Part shown: piece after piece, positions 43,762 to 53,307 of the stretch | How the letters are laid out: each line of letters begins with the position of its first letter | Position numbering within the stretch: position 1 is the stretch's first letter | Assembly: GCA_002377645.1 (NCBI GenBank) | Contig: DFQF01000090.1 | Location: 1 to 57,185, forward strand | Reading direction: 5' to 3' | Source: Nitrospinaceae bacterium UBA3496 | GTDB taxonomy: Bacteria > UBA8248 | Length of the DNA: 57,185 bases | The notes under the pieces: model-generated | The model's input: only the letters and a program-made list of their open reading frames with translations | The model's database searches: none | Told to the model about the DNA's origin: nothing | Made by a program: the position numbers and the translations under genes

Positions 43762-46080
43762 TTAGAATCCAACACCTAATTGAACATGCGATTCTCTGGT
43801 TCGTTCTCCAGACTTTGCATCAAGCTTATATCCCATATCAACTTTCATTGGTCCAAGCGGTGTAACAAAACTTAATCCAACTCCAGCTGAGTAACGAAGA
43901 TCGCCTAAATCAAAAGCATTATGCCGTTCCCAAACATTACCAGCATCAGTAAACAAAGAAATACTAGTTGGACCAATAAAAGGATGTCTAATTTCAAGAG
44001 AAAGTACGGCAGCTGATAAACCACCAATAACATTTCCTTGTGAATCTTTAGGTCCTAAATCATCAGAACGAAACCCCCTTATACCCTTACCATAACCTTT
44101 AGAGTATAAACGACGATAACCTGGCACTTTTCCACTAAATGTATCCACATATCGTAAATTAACATGGGTCTTTAAAACTAATTTCTTTAAAGACCTAACG
44201 CGCAAATCTTGACCGATACTTTTAAAATATTGAAATTCATTTTCAAATGAAAACATGTCTATATCTGCACCGAGGAATCCTCCTGAAAGAGCAGGAACTA
44301 ATTTAAAATAAATACCTTCTGTTGGCATGCCTTTTGAATCTCTACTGTCATATTGCATCCACGGAGTTAATCTACTCTCTAAACGAGTTTTATTTTCTAT
44401 ATCCAGTATATCTTGATGAGTATTCGCTTTTGCATTTGTAATTTTAGTTGCTGAAAACTCATAAGCTAAATATACATTCATGAATTCAAAGATTTCTTTA
44501 CCTACTCCAATACGAGCACCTTCTCTACGACTATCAAAAGAGTCAAATTCTTGATCTTCAAAAAACAAATCCCCACCAAGTGAAAATCCCTTGTCCATAA
44601 AATCAGGATCAGTTAATGTCCCTACGAAATCAGTATCTTGTTTTGTAATTGAACCTTTAAAACTAGTACTATATGCCCTACCAAACAAATTATTTTCTCT
44701 TACTTGACCCATAACACCAGCACCTGACTCACTACTTAAAGTCATACCTCCAGTAATTGAACCAGTAGGTTGTTCTTTAACCTTAATATTTATATCCATT
44801 AAGTTTTCTTTACCTGGAACGTCTTCTTCCTTTACTGACATCTTACTAAAGAAACCAAGACGCCCAATTCTCTTTCTCGTGATAGCGAGAGCCTTAGAAT
44901 TATACAAACCTCCTTCAACAACTCTTATATTTCTTCGAATAACATTATCGCGGGTCCTTGTATTTCCTTCTATTTTAATATTTCTAATATATACTCTATT
45001 TCTTGTATCGATTTTGATTGTCAAATCTACTTTTTGGCTATTTTCGTCTAAATCTATCATAGGTTTTACCGTTGCATATGCATATCCAAACTCACTATAG
45101 CGACTTCTAATATTTCGGATATCTGAACGAAGAATTGAACGATCAAAGATATCACCCTCAAACATCTTCAATTGCTTCACCAATTCAGTCTTCGGGATTA
45201 TTTTTTCTCCTCCAACAATGTTAATTTTATTAATGGAGTAAATTTTTCCTTCTGTGATAGGAATTATTATCGATAATTTATTCCTATCGACATCTTTTTT
45301 AATTATAGGCTGACCAATCTGAACTTTAATAAAACCATTTTTTTGATAATGCGCATCTAATTTCATGAGATCTCTTTGAAGGATTTCTTTAGTATAAATT
45401 CCAGAATCAGTAAAAAACGAAAACAGTCCTTCTTCATTCAAATCAATCACACGTAATAATTTTCTTTTCGAAAATGCACTATTCCCCTGAAACCTTATAG
45501 ATGAAACTCTTACACTATCTCCTTCATCTATATTCAAAGTTATCTGCACTTTATTTTTCTTCTGAGACTTTAAAATAGCTTCTACTTTAGCAAAAAAATA
45601 ACCTTTTTCTTCATAAAGTTTTCTTACATTTTGCAAAGTATTATTGAGTGTAGATTTATTAACGATAGTCTGTGTCTTAATAGTAAGCAATTCCCTGATG
45701 TCATCATTAGAAACTTGAGAATTTCCTGAAATAACTATAGAGGTGATTGTTGGTTTTTCGGTTATTCTATATATAACTCTTAAACCGCCTTCGAAAGATT
45801 TAACTTCTACTTTAACATCACGAAAAAATCCAAGAGAAAAGATTTTACGAACATCCGACCTTGTCTGCTTTACAAGCTCATCGTTTTTGTAACTTTTTCC
45901 AACCTTTAAACCTAAATGGAAAAAAATTGTTGACCTGTCTACTCTATTATTTCCCTCTATCTCTATAGCTTTAATGGTAATAGCAGGTGAATTTGTTTTG
46001 GCGTGAACAAAAAAAGACGTAAGAGCAATGAAAAATAGAAGTGTAAAAATATTAACTAAAGCTCTCACGGAAAAAAACAT
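43762..46080 (-). CDS. bamA: Outer-membrane protein assembly factor BamA
   Basis: This is the Omp85 core of the BAM complex, which folds beta-barrel proteins into the outer membrane. The 772-residue protein has a signal peptide (to about 27) and five POTRA domains (about 34-430), seen as repeats of the I-x-I-x-G-N pattern (IEIEGN, IVISGN, IRFQGN, INIVGG, IKIEGN). A 16-strand barrel follows, with the L6 GIRGF motif near 667 and the terminal aromatic GVGF. AGGAGG lies just before the ATG. It is transcribed between clpC and skp. Confidence 0.95.
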   Translation of the reverse strand: MFFSVRALVNIFTLLFFIALTSFFVHAKTNSPAITIKAIEIEGNNRVDRSTIFFHLGLKVGKSYKNDELVKQTRSDVRKIFSLGFFRDVKVEVKSFEGGLRVIYRITEKPTITSIVISGNSQVSNDDIRELLTIKTQTIVNKSTLNNTLQNVRKLYEEKGYFFAKVEAILKSQKKNKVQITLNIDEGDSVRVSSIRFQGNSAFSKRKLLRVIDLNEEGLFSFFTDSGIYTKEILQRDLMKLDAHYQKNGFIKVQIGQPIIKKDVDRNKLSIIIPITEGKIYSINKINIVGGEKIIPKTELVKQLKMFEGDIFDRSILRSDIRNIRSRYSEFGYAYATVKPMIDLDENSQKVDLTIKIDTRNRVYIRNIKIEGNTRTRDNVIRRNIRVVEGGLYNSKALAITRKRIGRLGFFSKMSVKEEDVPGKENLMDINIKVKEQPTGSITGGMTLSSESGAGVMGQVRENNLFGRAYSTSFKGSITKQDTDFVGTLTDPDFMDKGFSLGGDLFFEDQEFDSFDSRREGARIGVGKEIFEFMNVYLAYEFSATKITNAKANTHQDILDIENKTRLESRLTPWMQYDSRDSKGMPTEGIYFKLVPALSGGFLGADIDMFSFENEFQYFKSIGQDLRVRSLKKLVLKTHVNLRYVDTFSGKVPGYRRLYSKGYGKGIRGFRSDDLGPKDSQGNVIGGLSAAVLSLEIRHPFIGPTSISLFTDAGNVWERHNAFDLGDLRYSAGVGLSFVTPLGPMKVDMGYKLDAKSGERTRESHVQLGVGF

Positions 46081-46124
46081 GACCCCCTCCTGAGGGCTTT
46101 AATAAAAAAAGTAAAAACTCTTAA

Positions 46125-48569
46125 TTAAGCATCCTGCGCACTAAATACTTCTGAAGTCTCTTTAGCCTCAAAAATCAATTCATCTCCTGCCAATTTGACT
46201 AAAACAGTTCCTCCATCAGTGAATTTTCCACGCAAGAACTCTTCACTCAAAGTATCTTCTATATGTTTCTGAATGACTCTCCTGAGTGGTCTTGCTCCGT
46301 AAGAAGGATCAAAACCTTCTTTCGCTACCCACGAACGTGCTTCATCTGACAACTCTATACATAAATTCTTATCTTGTAAGGTCTTATTTATTTTTGCAAT
46401 TTCAATATCAACAATTTTTGTTATATCCTCATGTGACAGAGTTCTAAATGTTGCAATTTCGTCTATACGATTCAAGAATTCTGGGTTAAATGTTCTCTTT
46501 AACTCGTCCCTGATTCTATCTTTCATTTTATCAAAATTATTCGCTAAATCATTTTTCTGAAATCCTACTGCAGAACCCTTTTCAATAGTTCTTGCAGCAA
46601 TATTTGATGTCATAATTATTATCGTATTTTTAAAATCTACTTGGCGTCCGTAACTATCTGTCAAAGTACCATCTTCCATGACTTGAAGTAAAATATTGTA
46701 AATGTCAGGATGTGCCTTTTCTATTTCATCTAAAAGAACTACAGAATAAGGTTTCCTTCTAACTTGTTCTGTAAAATGCCCACCCTCTTCATAACCAACA
46801 TACCCAGGAGGTGCCCCAGTTAAACGGGAAACATTAAAACGTTCCATGTATTCACTCATATCAATTCGAATCAGAGCATTCCTATCTCCAAACATAAAAT
46901 CTGCTAAAACTCTTGCCATTTCAGTCTTTCCAACTCCAGTAGGGCCTAAAAAGAGAAAACTACCAATTGGTCTTGTAGGACTTTTAAGACCAGAACGGGC
47001 ACGACGTACAGCTTTCGTAAGTAAACGAGTAGCTTCTTCTTGACCTATAATTTTTTCGTTTAATTCCTCTTCCATTCTCAGAAGACGCTTGTTCTCAACC
47101 TCTTCAATTCTTTGCAAAGGAATTCCAGTCATACGACTAACCACATAGGCAACATCCTCTTCTGTTACCAAAGGTTCATCATCGGTCTTTTCTTTTTCCC
47201 AATCAGACTTCATCTGATCTAAAAGATTTCTATCTCTTTCTTCCTGATCTCTGAGTTCAACTGCCTTCTCAAAATCTTGATTTTCTATCATATTCTTCTT
47301 GATGCGAACTGTCTCTTCTATACTTTTTTGCATCTCTTTAATATCATTAGGGAAAGTTTCTCTTTCAATCCTTACTTTACTGCAGGCTTCATCTATCAAG
47401 TCAATTGCTTTATCAGGAAGAAATCTATCAGAAACATATTGAGATGAAAGCTTCACAGCTGCTTCTATAGCATCACTTTGCAAACGAGTTTTATGATGAT
47501 CTTCATACCTTTCTTTTAAACCATTCAGAATACTTATTGTATCCTCAATTGAAGGTGGATCAACCATAATGCTTTGGAAACGTCTCTCCAAAGCTCCATT
47601 TTTTTCTATATATTTCCTATATTCATCTATCGTTGTTGCACCAATACATTGCACTTCACCACGACTCAGAGCTGGTTTCAACATATTGGAAGCATCAATA
47701 GACCCCTCTGCAGCTCCGGCACCAACTAATGTATGTAATTCATCAATAAAGATAATAATTTGCGGACTTTGCTTAATTTCTTTCATAATAGCTTTTAGTC
47801 TTGCTTCAAATTGCCCACGATACTTAGTACCTGCAACTAAAGCACCCAAATCTAATTGTATAACTCTTTTATCGAATAAAATTTGAGGTACATCGCGAGA
47901 GAAAATTAATTGAGCAAGTCCTTCGACAATAGCTGTTTTACCAACTCCTGGTTCACCTATTAAAACTGGATTGTTCTTCGTTCTTCTCGCTAGAATCTGA
48001 ACTAACCTTTCAGTTTCAGTTTCTCTTCCAACAACTGGATCTAACTTTCCTTCCTGTGCAAGTACAGTAAGGTCCCTTCCAAATTCATCTAAAGACGGAG
48101 TCTTACTTTTCTCTCTGGTTCTACCGCTAACTGGCTCTTTAAGTAAATTAATTGTCTGTTCTCTCGTCTCCTGTAAGTTTATTCCCAAACTAGAAAGAAC
48201 TTTTGCAGCTAATCCATCCTTTTCTCTAACAATTCCAAGTAAAAGATGCTCAGTGCCTATATAATTATGACCCATTAAACGAGCCTCTTCTACTGCATAT
48301 TCAAGTACTTTTTTTGCTTTGGGAGTAAATGGGATATCGCCTTCAACAGGTGTATCTACACTTTTTGGAAGATTTCTCTCAAGTTCAACACGTAATTGTT
48401 TAGGATCAATCCCTAATTTTTGAAGTACAGCAATAGCGATACCTCCTCCATCTTTCAATAAACCAAGCAAAATATGCTCAGTACCAAGATATTCATGTCT
48501 ATATCTTTCGGCCTCTTCTCTAGCTAGAATTACTACCTTGCGGGCACGCTCTGTAAATCTCTTAAACAT
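46125..48569 (-). CDS. clpC: ATP-dependent Clp protease ATP-binding subunit ClpC
   Basis: This is a cytoplasmic AAA+ unfoldase that feeds substrates to ClpP. The 814-residue protein has an N-terminal double Clp repeat (about 1-145: TERARKVVILA and FTPKAKKVLEYA), a first AAA+ domain with Walker A GEPGVGKT (205-212), a middle UVR-type segment (FEKAVELRDQEERDR near 425) that marks ClpC as distinct from ClpA or ClpB, and a second AAA+ domain with GPTGVGKTEMA. The long middle coiled coil of ClpB is absent. It overlaps the lolD end by 8 bases, with GGAGGG before its ATG. clpP is not in the window. Confidence 0.94.
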   Translation of the reverse strand: MFKRFTERARKVVILAREEAERYRHEYLGTEHILLGLLKDGGGIAIAVLQKLGIDPKQLRVELERNLPKSVDTPVEGDIPFTPKAKKVLEYAVEEARLMGHNYIGTEHLLLGIVREKDGLAAKVLSSLGINLQETREQTINLLKEPVSGRTREKSKTPSLDEFGRDLTVLAQEGKLDPVVGRETETERLVQILARRTKNNPVLIGEPGVGKTAIVEGLAQLIFSRDVPQILFDKRVIQLDLGALVAGTKYRGQFEARLKAIMKEIKQSPQIIIFIDELHTLVGAGAAEGSIDASNMLKPALSRGEVQCIGATTIDEYRKYIEKNGALERRFQSIMVDPPSIEDTISILNGLKERYEDHHKTRLQSDAIEAAVKLSSQYVSDRFLPDKAIDLIDEACSKVRIERETFPNDIKEMQKSIEETVRIKKNMIENQDFEKAVELRDQEERDRNLLDQMKSDWEKEKTDDEPLVTEEDVAYVVSRMTGIPLQRIEEVENKRLLRMEEELNEKIIGQEEATRLLTKAVRRARSGLKSPTRPIGSFLFLGPTGVGKTEMARVLADFMFGDRNALIRIDMSEYMERFNVSRLTGAPPGYVGYEEGGHFTEQVRRKPYSVVLLDEIEKAHPDIYNILLQVMEDGTLTDSYGRQVDFKNTIIIMTSNIAARTIEKGSAVGFQKNDLANNFDKMKDRIRDELKRTFNPEFLNRIDEIATFRTLSHEDITKIVDIEIAKINKTLQDKNLCIELSDEARSWVAKEGFDPSYGARPLRRVIQKHIEDTLSEEFLRGKFTDGGTVLVKLAGDELIFEAKETSEVFSAQDA

Positions 48570-49254
48570 TTGGCCCTCCTAAACATTGATCATTAATCAA
48601 ACCATCTACTATATGCATTTTTTTATCCATGCTCTCTGATAATACACTATTATGCGTCACGATCAAAAACGTTTGGCGTGTTTTAGAATTTATTTCTTTT
48701 AGCAATTCATAAATCCTATTTGTATTTGAAGAGTCTAAATTACCCGTTGGTTCATCCGCAAGAACAATCTGAGGTTCATTTGCTAGAGCCCTTGCAATTG
48801 CAACTCTTTGTTGCTCTCCACCAGATAATTCGGAAGGTCTATGATACATTCTCTCTTTCAAATCTAAATCTAATAATAGTTTTTCAGCTTTTTCTCTAGC
48901 AGAGGAACGAGATTTTCCTCCAATTAAAATTGGAATCATTACATTCTCAACCGCTGTAAATTCTGGGAGTAAAAAATGAAATTGAAAAACAAAACCGATC
49001 ATTTCATTACGAATTTTTGACAAATGAGAATCTTTTTCATTTTCAATAGACCTACCATTCAAAATTATTTCTCCAGAAGAAGGTTTATCTAAAGTACCTA
49101 AAAGATGAAGCAGAGTAGATTTGCCAGCACCTGAAGGTCCAGTAATAGCAACCATCTCTCCCTCAATTATTTCAAAACTAATGCCTTTTAGGATATCAAC
49201 TTGATTTTTGCCAATTTTAAAACTTTTCTTTAAATCTTTAACTTTTAAAATCAT
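48562..49254 (-). CDS. lolD: Lipoprotein-releasing ABC transporter ATP-binding protein LolD
   Basis: This ATPase powers the LolCDE-type extraction of lipoproteins from the inner membrane. The 230-residue chain has Walker A GPSGAGKS (39-46), the signature LSGGE (143-147), Walker B VLADEPTGNLD (D167-E168) and the H-loop VTHN. The FQFHFLLPEFTAVENV segment is characteristic of LolD, which distinguishes it from the related MacB and FtsE ATPases. It lies 54 bases after the permease gene. The SD is weak. Confidence 0.92.
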   Translation of the reverse strand: MILKVKDLKKSFKIGKNQVDILKGISFEIIEGEMVAITGPSGAGKSTLLHLLGTLDKPSSGEIILNGRSIENEKDSHLSKIRNEMIGFVFQFHFLLPEFTAVENVMIPILIGGKSRSSAREKAEKLLLDLDLKERMYHRPSELSGGEQQRVAIARALANEPQIVLADEPTGNLDSSNTNRIYELLKEINSKTRQTFLIVTHNSVLSESMDKKMHIVDGLINDQCLGGPNV

Positions 49255-49308
49255 TTCACTATTCCAAATTTAAGGTTTTAAAATTGCAAGAGAATTTATT
49301 GCAAAAAA

Positions 49309-50568
49309 TCAACCAAATCTTAACTCATCAATCGGATCTATTGAAGAAGCGCGCCATGCCGGATAAACAGTCGCAACTAGACTTACTAAAATAGACAAAA
49401 GAGAAATTGTTATTACTTCAAAAAACTGCATTTCTATAGGGAGTCTATCTATATGATAAATACTTGCTGGCAAGATTTCGAACCCAAAAAAATTTTCAAG
49501 AAAAGATTCTACCAAATGTAGATTCCATCCTAACAACAAACCCAAAAAAATTCCCAGCATAGTCCCAATAAAACCGATAAATGCTCCTTGGAAAAAAAAC
49601 AACCGGAGAATAAAACTCTTGGTAGCTCCCATTGATTTTAAAATAGCAATATCTTTTCCTTTCTCCATAACCACCATTACAAGGGAACCTGCTATATTAA
49701 AAGCAGCAACGATAACAACTAACATAAGAAGAATAGTCATTGTTGTTTTTTCAGTTTTAAGGGCCGAAAACAGGTTTTGATTCATCGTCTGCCAAGAACG
49801 AACCTCATATTTGGCACCTATCCTATTTTTTATTCTTTTTGAAATTTTCTCAGAAAGAAAAATATCACTCACTCGAACATGTAAACCCGAAACGTAATTT
49901 CCTAATCCAAAAAAATCTTGAGCACCCTGAAGTGAAATAAAAGAAAGACCTGCATCATATTGATAAAATCCACTCTTAAAGATACCAGCAACAACAAAAT
50001 CGTTAGCTCTAGGAATTAGTCCCATAGGGGTAACTTTTCCTATAGGGCTAATCATCTTAACGGTATCTCCTGGCTCTACTACCAATTTAGATGCTAATTC
50101 ACTTCCTAGAATTATTCCTCGTTTATTCTGTTTTTTTAGATCTCTAATTTTATTCAATGTACTTAAAGACATAAATTCAGCAAAATCTTTTTTACTAGAT
50201 TTGTTTATACTTATTCCCTTCACAACTGCACCCATAACCCTACCTCTAGATGAAAACATTACTTGTCCATAGATGAAGGGAGAGGAAGATCTTACTTCCT
50301 CTTCATCATTGATTTTTTTTGAAAGTTCTCTCCATTTTAAAATTCCTTCATTCCCGTGACTAGAAACTACTACATGACTCTGCATCCCTAAAATTTTTCT
50401 TCTAAGTTCTTTTTCAAATCCTGTCATAACTCCAACAACAACTATAAGAGCCATAACACCAAGACCTATCCCAAGAATAGAAATTAACGTTGTCACTGAA
50501 ACAAAAGAAGAATTACGTTTTGATAGCAAATGACGTATCCCTATAAATATCTCTGAAAAGAACATCAT
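49309..50568 (-). CDS. lolC: Lipoprotein-releasing ABC transporter permease LolC/LolE
   Basis: This is the membrane subunit that captures outer-membrane lipoproteins and, with LolD, passes them to LolA. The 419-residue protein starts with IGIRHLLSKRNSSFVSVTTLISILGIGLGVMAL, has one N-terminal helix (about 22-48), a large periplasmic domain (50-270) and three C-terminal helices (about 275-400) with the IAILKSMGAT motif before the second. A single LolC/E-type gene is visible, so the organism may use a LolF-like homodimer instead of a LolC/LolE pair. It lies between lysS and lolD. Confidence 0.9.
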   Translation of the reverse strand: MMFFSEIFIGIRHLLSKRNSSFVSVTTLISILGIGLGVMALIVVVGVMTGFEKELRRKILGMQSHVVVSSHGNEGILKWRELSKKINDEEEVRSSSPFIYGQVMFSSRGRVMGAVVKGISINKSSKKDFAEFMSLSTLNKIRDLKKQNKRGIILGSELASKLVVEPGDTVKMISPIGKVTPMGLIPRANDFVVAGIFKSGFYQYDAGLSFISLQGAQDFFGLGNYVSGLHVRVSDIFLSEKISKRIKNRIGAKYEVRSWQTMNQNLFSALKTEKTTMTILLMLVVIVAAFNIAGSLVMVVMEKGKDIAILKSMGATKSFILRLFFFQGAFIGFIGTMLGIFLGLLLGWNLHLVESFLENFFGFEILPASIYHIDRLPIEMQFFEVITISLLSILVSLVATVYPAWRASSIDPIDELRFG

Positions 50569-52125
50569 TTATCCTCTGTTCTTTCTTAATAATGGAAAAA
50601 AAATCACATCACGTATAGATGGGGAATCTGTAAGAAGCATCACGAGTCGATCTATTCCAATTCCCTCGCCTGCAGTAGGTGGCAATCCATATTCTAAAGC
50701 TATAAGATAATCTAAATCTATTTCATGGTTTATTGCCTCTTCAGTATCATCAGACTTGAGTTGTTCCTCAAATCTAACTCTTTGTTCATCTGGATCATTT
50801 AACTCAGTATATGCATTCGCAATCTCTCTTCCTGATACAAATAGTTCAAAACGCTCTACGATATCAGGATCACTTTCGAGAGATTTTGACAAAGGAGAAA
50901 GTTCCTTTGGAAAATCATAAATAAAGGTAGGTTGTATAAGTTTAGGTACAACTGTCTCATCAAAAATAAGTTCTAGAATCTCTACGTGACTTGCCGTATC
51001 CAACTGTGAAGAAGAACTTCCATGAGAAAGACCAGATGCAAACTTTTTAGCAACCTCTAAATCAGAAAGAACTTCTGTAGGGGCAGAACCTATTTCGACT
51101 ATAGATTCGTGCCATTTATGTCTTTCCCATCCTTTTTCGAAAGACAATTCTATATCTCCGAATTTAACTTTTGTTTCTCCCTTTAATTTCTTGCAGATTT
51201 CAGAAATCATAATTTCTGTCATTTCCATTAGATCATTATAGTCAGCATAAGCCTTATAAAATTCTATCATGGTAAATTCAGGATTATGTTGAGTAGAAAT
51301 ACCTTCGTTTCGGAAATTTCTATTTATTTCGTATACGCGGTCCATACCTCCAACAACCAAACGTTTCAAATAAAGTTCAGGAGCAACTCGAAGATAGAGC
51401 GGCATCTCAAGAGTGTTATGGTAGGTTTTAAAAGGTCTTGCAGTAGCTCCTCCAGCAATTGCATGCATCATTGGTGTTTCTACTTCTATAAATCCTCGGC
51501 TGTCAAGAAAATCTCTCATTAACTTAATCAACTCAGTTCTTGCTTCAAAGACTTTCATAGAATCAGGATTTGCAATCAAATCTAAATATCTTTGTCTATA
51601 CCTCGATTCAACATTTTGTAGACCATGCCATTTTTCGGGAAGTGGCCGTAAATTTTTAGTCAGCAACTTAACCGTTCTAACCCAAACAGAAAGTTCTCCA
51701 GTTTTGGTTTTAAAAATCCCACCTTCAAAACCTGCAATATCTCCAATGTCTAATCCTTTTGCTTTTTCAAAACCTTCTTCTCCCAAATCTTTTTGCCTTA
51801 CAAAGAGTTGAATCTGACCTGTACCATCTCTTAAATCCATGAAAATAACTTTCCCCTGCAATCTTTTCGCCATAATGCGTCCAGCAAGGGTGTAACTATT
51901 TTCTTTCTCTTCCTCTAATTCTTCCTTTGACAAGGAAGAAAACTTTTCCAAAATCTTTCTTATCTGATGTGAAACGGCAAATCTATTTGCGTATGGATTT
52001 ACACCCTCTGAGCGAATTTCTTGAAGTTTATTTCTTCTTTGAGAAATTAAAAGGTTCTCTTCCTTTAATTCATCAGAAACTTCTTTATTATTTTCAGTAT
52101 TAGATTCTTCAAGATCATCTTTCAT
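50569..52125 (-). CDS. lysS: Lysyl-tRNA synthetase, class II
   Basis: This charges tRNA-Lys. The 518-residue enzyme has an N-terminal OB anticodon-binding domain (about 60-180, with [19 protein letters not shown]), then the class II core. Motif 1 lies near [15 protein letters not shown], motif 2 is RNFRNEGIS...EFTMIEFY, and motif 3 is [10 protein letters not shown] near the C-terminus. The first 30 residues are unusually acidic. It starts 29 bases after prfB and its stop lies one base before the lolC ATG. Confidence 0.96.
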   Translation of the reverse strand: MKDDLEESNTENNKEVSDELKEENLLISQRRNKLQEIRSEGVNPYANRFAVSHQIRKILEKFSSLSKEELEEEKENSYTLAGRIMAKRLQGKVIFMDLRDGTGQIQLFVRQKDLGEEGFEKAKGLDIGDIAGFEGGIFKTKTGELSVWVRTVKLLTKNLRPLPEKWHGLQNVESRYRQRYLDLIANPDSMKVFEARTELIKLMRDFLDSRGFIEVETPMMHAIAGGATARPFKTYHNTLEMPLYLRVAPELYLKRLVVGGMDRVYEINRNFRNEGISTQHNPEFTMIEFYKAYADYNDLMEMTEIMISEICKKLKGETKVKFGDIELSFEKGWERHKWHESIVEIGSAPTEVLSDLEVAKKFASGLSHGSSSSQLDTASHVEILELIFDETVVPKLIQPTFIYDFPKELSPLSKSLESDPDIVERFELFVSGREIANAYTELNDPDEQRVRFEEQLKSDDTEEAINHEIDLDYLIALEYGLPPTAGEGIGIDRLVMLLTDSPSIRDVIFFPLLRKNRG

Positions 52126-52154
52126 AAATGCATCGCCTTTTATAAAATTAAGTA

Positions 52155-53259
52155 TTAAGTATCAATAAGAGTTCTCAAATAAGCATCTAAGAAAATATCT
52201 ATTTTACCGTCTAAAACGGCATCTACATTTGAAAACTCGGTATTTGTTCTATGATCTTTTACCATACGATATGGATGTAAAATATACGAGCGTATCTGAC
52301 TTCCAAAAGCTATTGTTTTTTTAGAGGCATGAATAACATCTTTTTTTTCTTGTTGTTTTTGTTTTTCGATTTCATACAATTGAGCTCTTAGGAGTTTTAT
52401 TGCGGTTGCACGATTCTTGTGTTGACTTCTTTCGTTTTGACATGAGACGACAATACCTGAAGGCAAATGTGTAATCCTGACAGCAGAATCAGTCGTATTC
52501 ACGTGCTGACCACCTGCACCAGAACTCCGAAAAACATCAACTCTCAAATCATTTTCAGACACATCTATAACAACATCATCATTTACTTCCGGGCTCACGT
52601 CTACAGACGCAAAAGACGTGTGTCTCCTTGAGTTCGAATCAAAAGGAGAAATTCTAATCAAACGATGCACACCAACTTCTGCTCGCAAATAACCGTATGC
52701 ATATTCGCCTTCGACAATTAAAGTAACACTTTTAAACCCAGATTCATCGCCAGGAAAAACAGATACTACAGATACGGAAAAATTATTCTCTTCAGACCAC
52801 CGCGTATACATTCGGGTTAACATACCCGCCCAATCCTGACTTTCAACACCACCGGCTCCCGCATTAACCGATATTATTGCATTTGAATAATTATCAGGCG
52901 AATTCATTATAGAACGAAACTCTTGTCGCTCAACTTCATTTTCGATAGAGAGAAGATTTTGGGAAATTTCTAATAGAATTTTTTCATCCTTACTGTGTTC
53001 TAGTTCCATAATTTCTATAAGTTCTTTTTGGTCGGAAAGACTTGTTCCGATATTTTTCCATGAATCTAGGACTCTTTGATAAGATGCACGTTTTTTTAAA
53101 ATATTCTGTGCTTTTTCAGAATCATTCCAAAAATCTGATTGTCCAGATATTTTATCTAACTTCTGACACTCAGATTCAACTTTCTCAAGGTCAAAGACGA
53201 CCCCATAGATCTTGAAGTTTGGATTCTAATAAATTTATTTTTTTTAACTGTTCTTCCAT
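52155..53259 (-). CDS. prfB: Peptide chain release factor 2, with programmed +1 frameshift
   Basis: This terminates translation at UGA and UAA codons. The gene starts at ATG 53259 after GGAGGAGAA and reads 22 codons to an in-frame TGA (53193-53191). The classic RF2 shift signal is present: an SD-like GGGG (53201-53204) a few bases before CTT-TGA-C. Skipping one base continues the frame for 345 more residues, giving 367 in total, the usual RF2 length. The product has the SPF stop-codon recognition motif (204-206) and GGQ (249-251). By established mechanism, low RF2 favours the shift, so the protein regulates its own synthesis. It should be annotated as a joined CDS. Confidence 0.95.
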
Positions 53260-53307
53260 TTCTCCTCCAATAACAGACGAAAAAAGAAAATAACTAAAGT
53301 AGTAGTA

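Noticed and set aside
53009..53191. prfB as a pseudogene broken by an in-frame TGA
   Set aside because: The stop sits in the standard CTT-TGA-C programmed-shift signal with an SD-like GGGG upstream, and the shifted frame gives a normal-length RF2.
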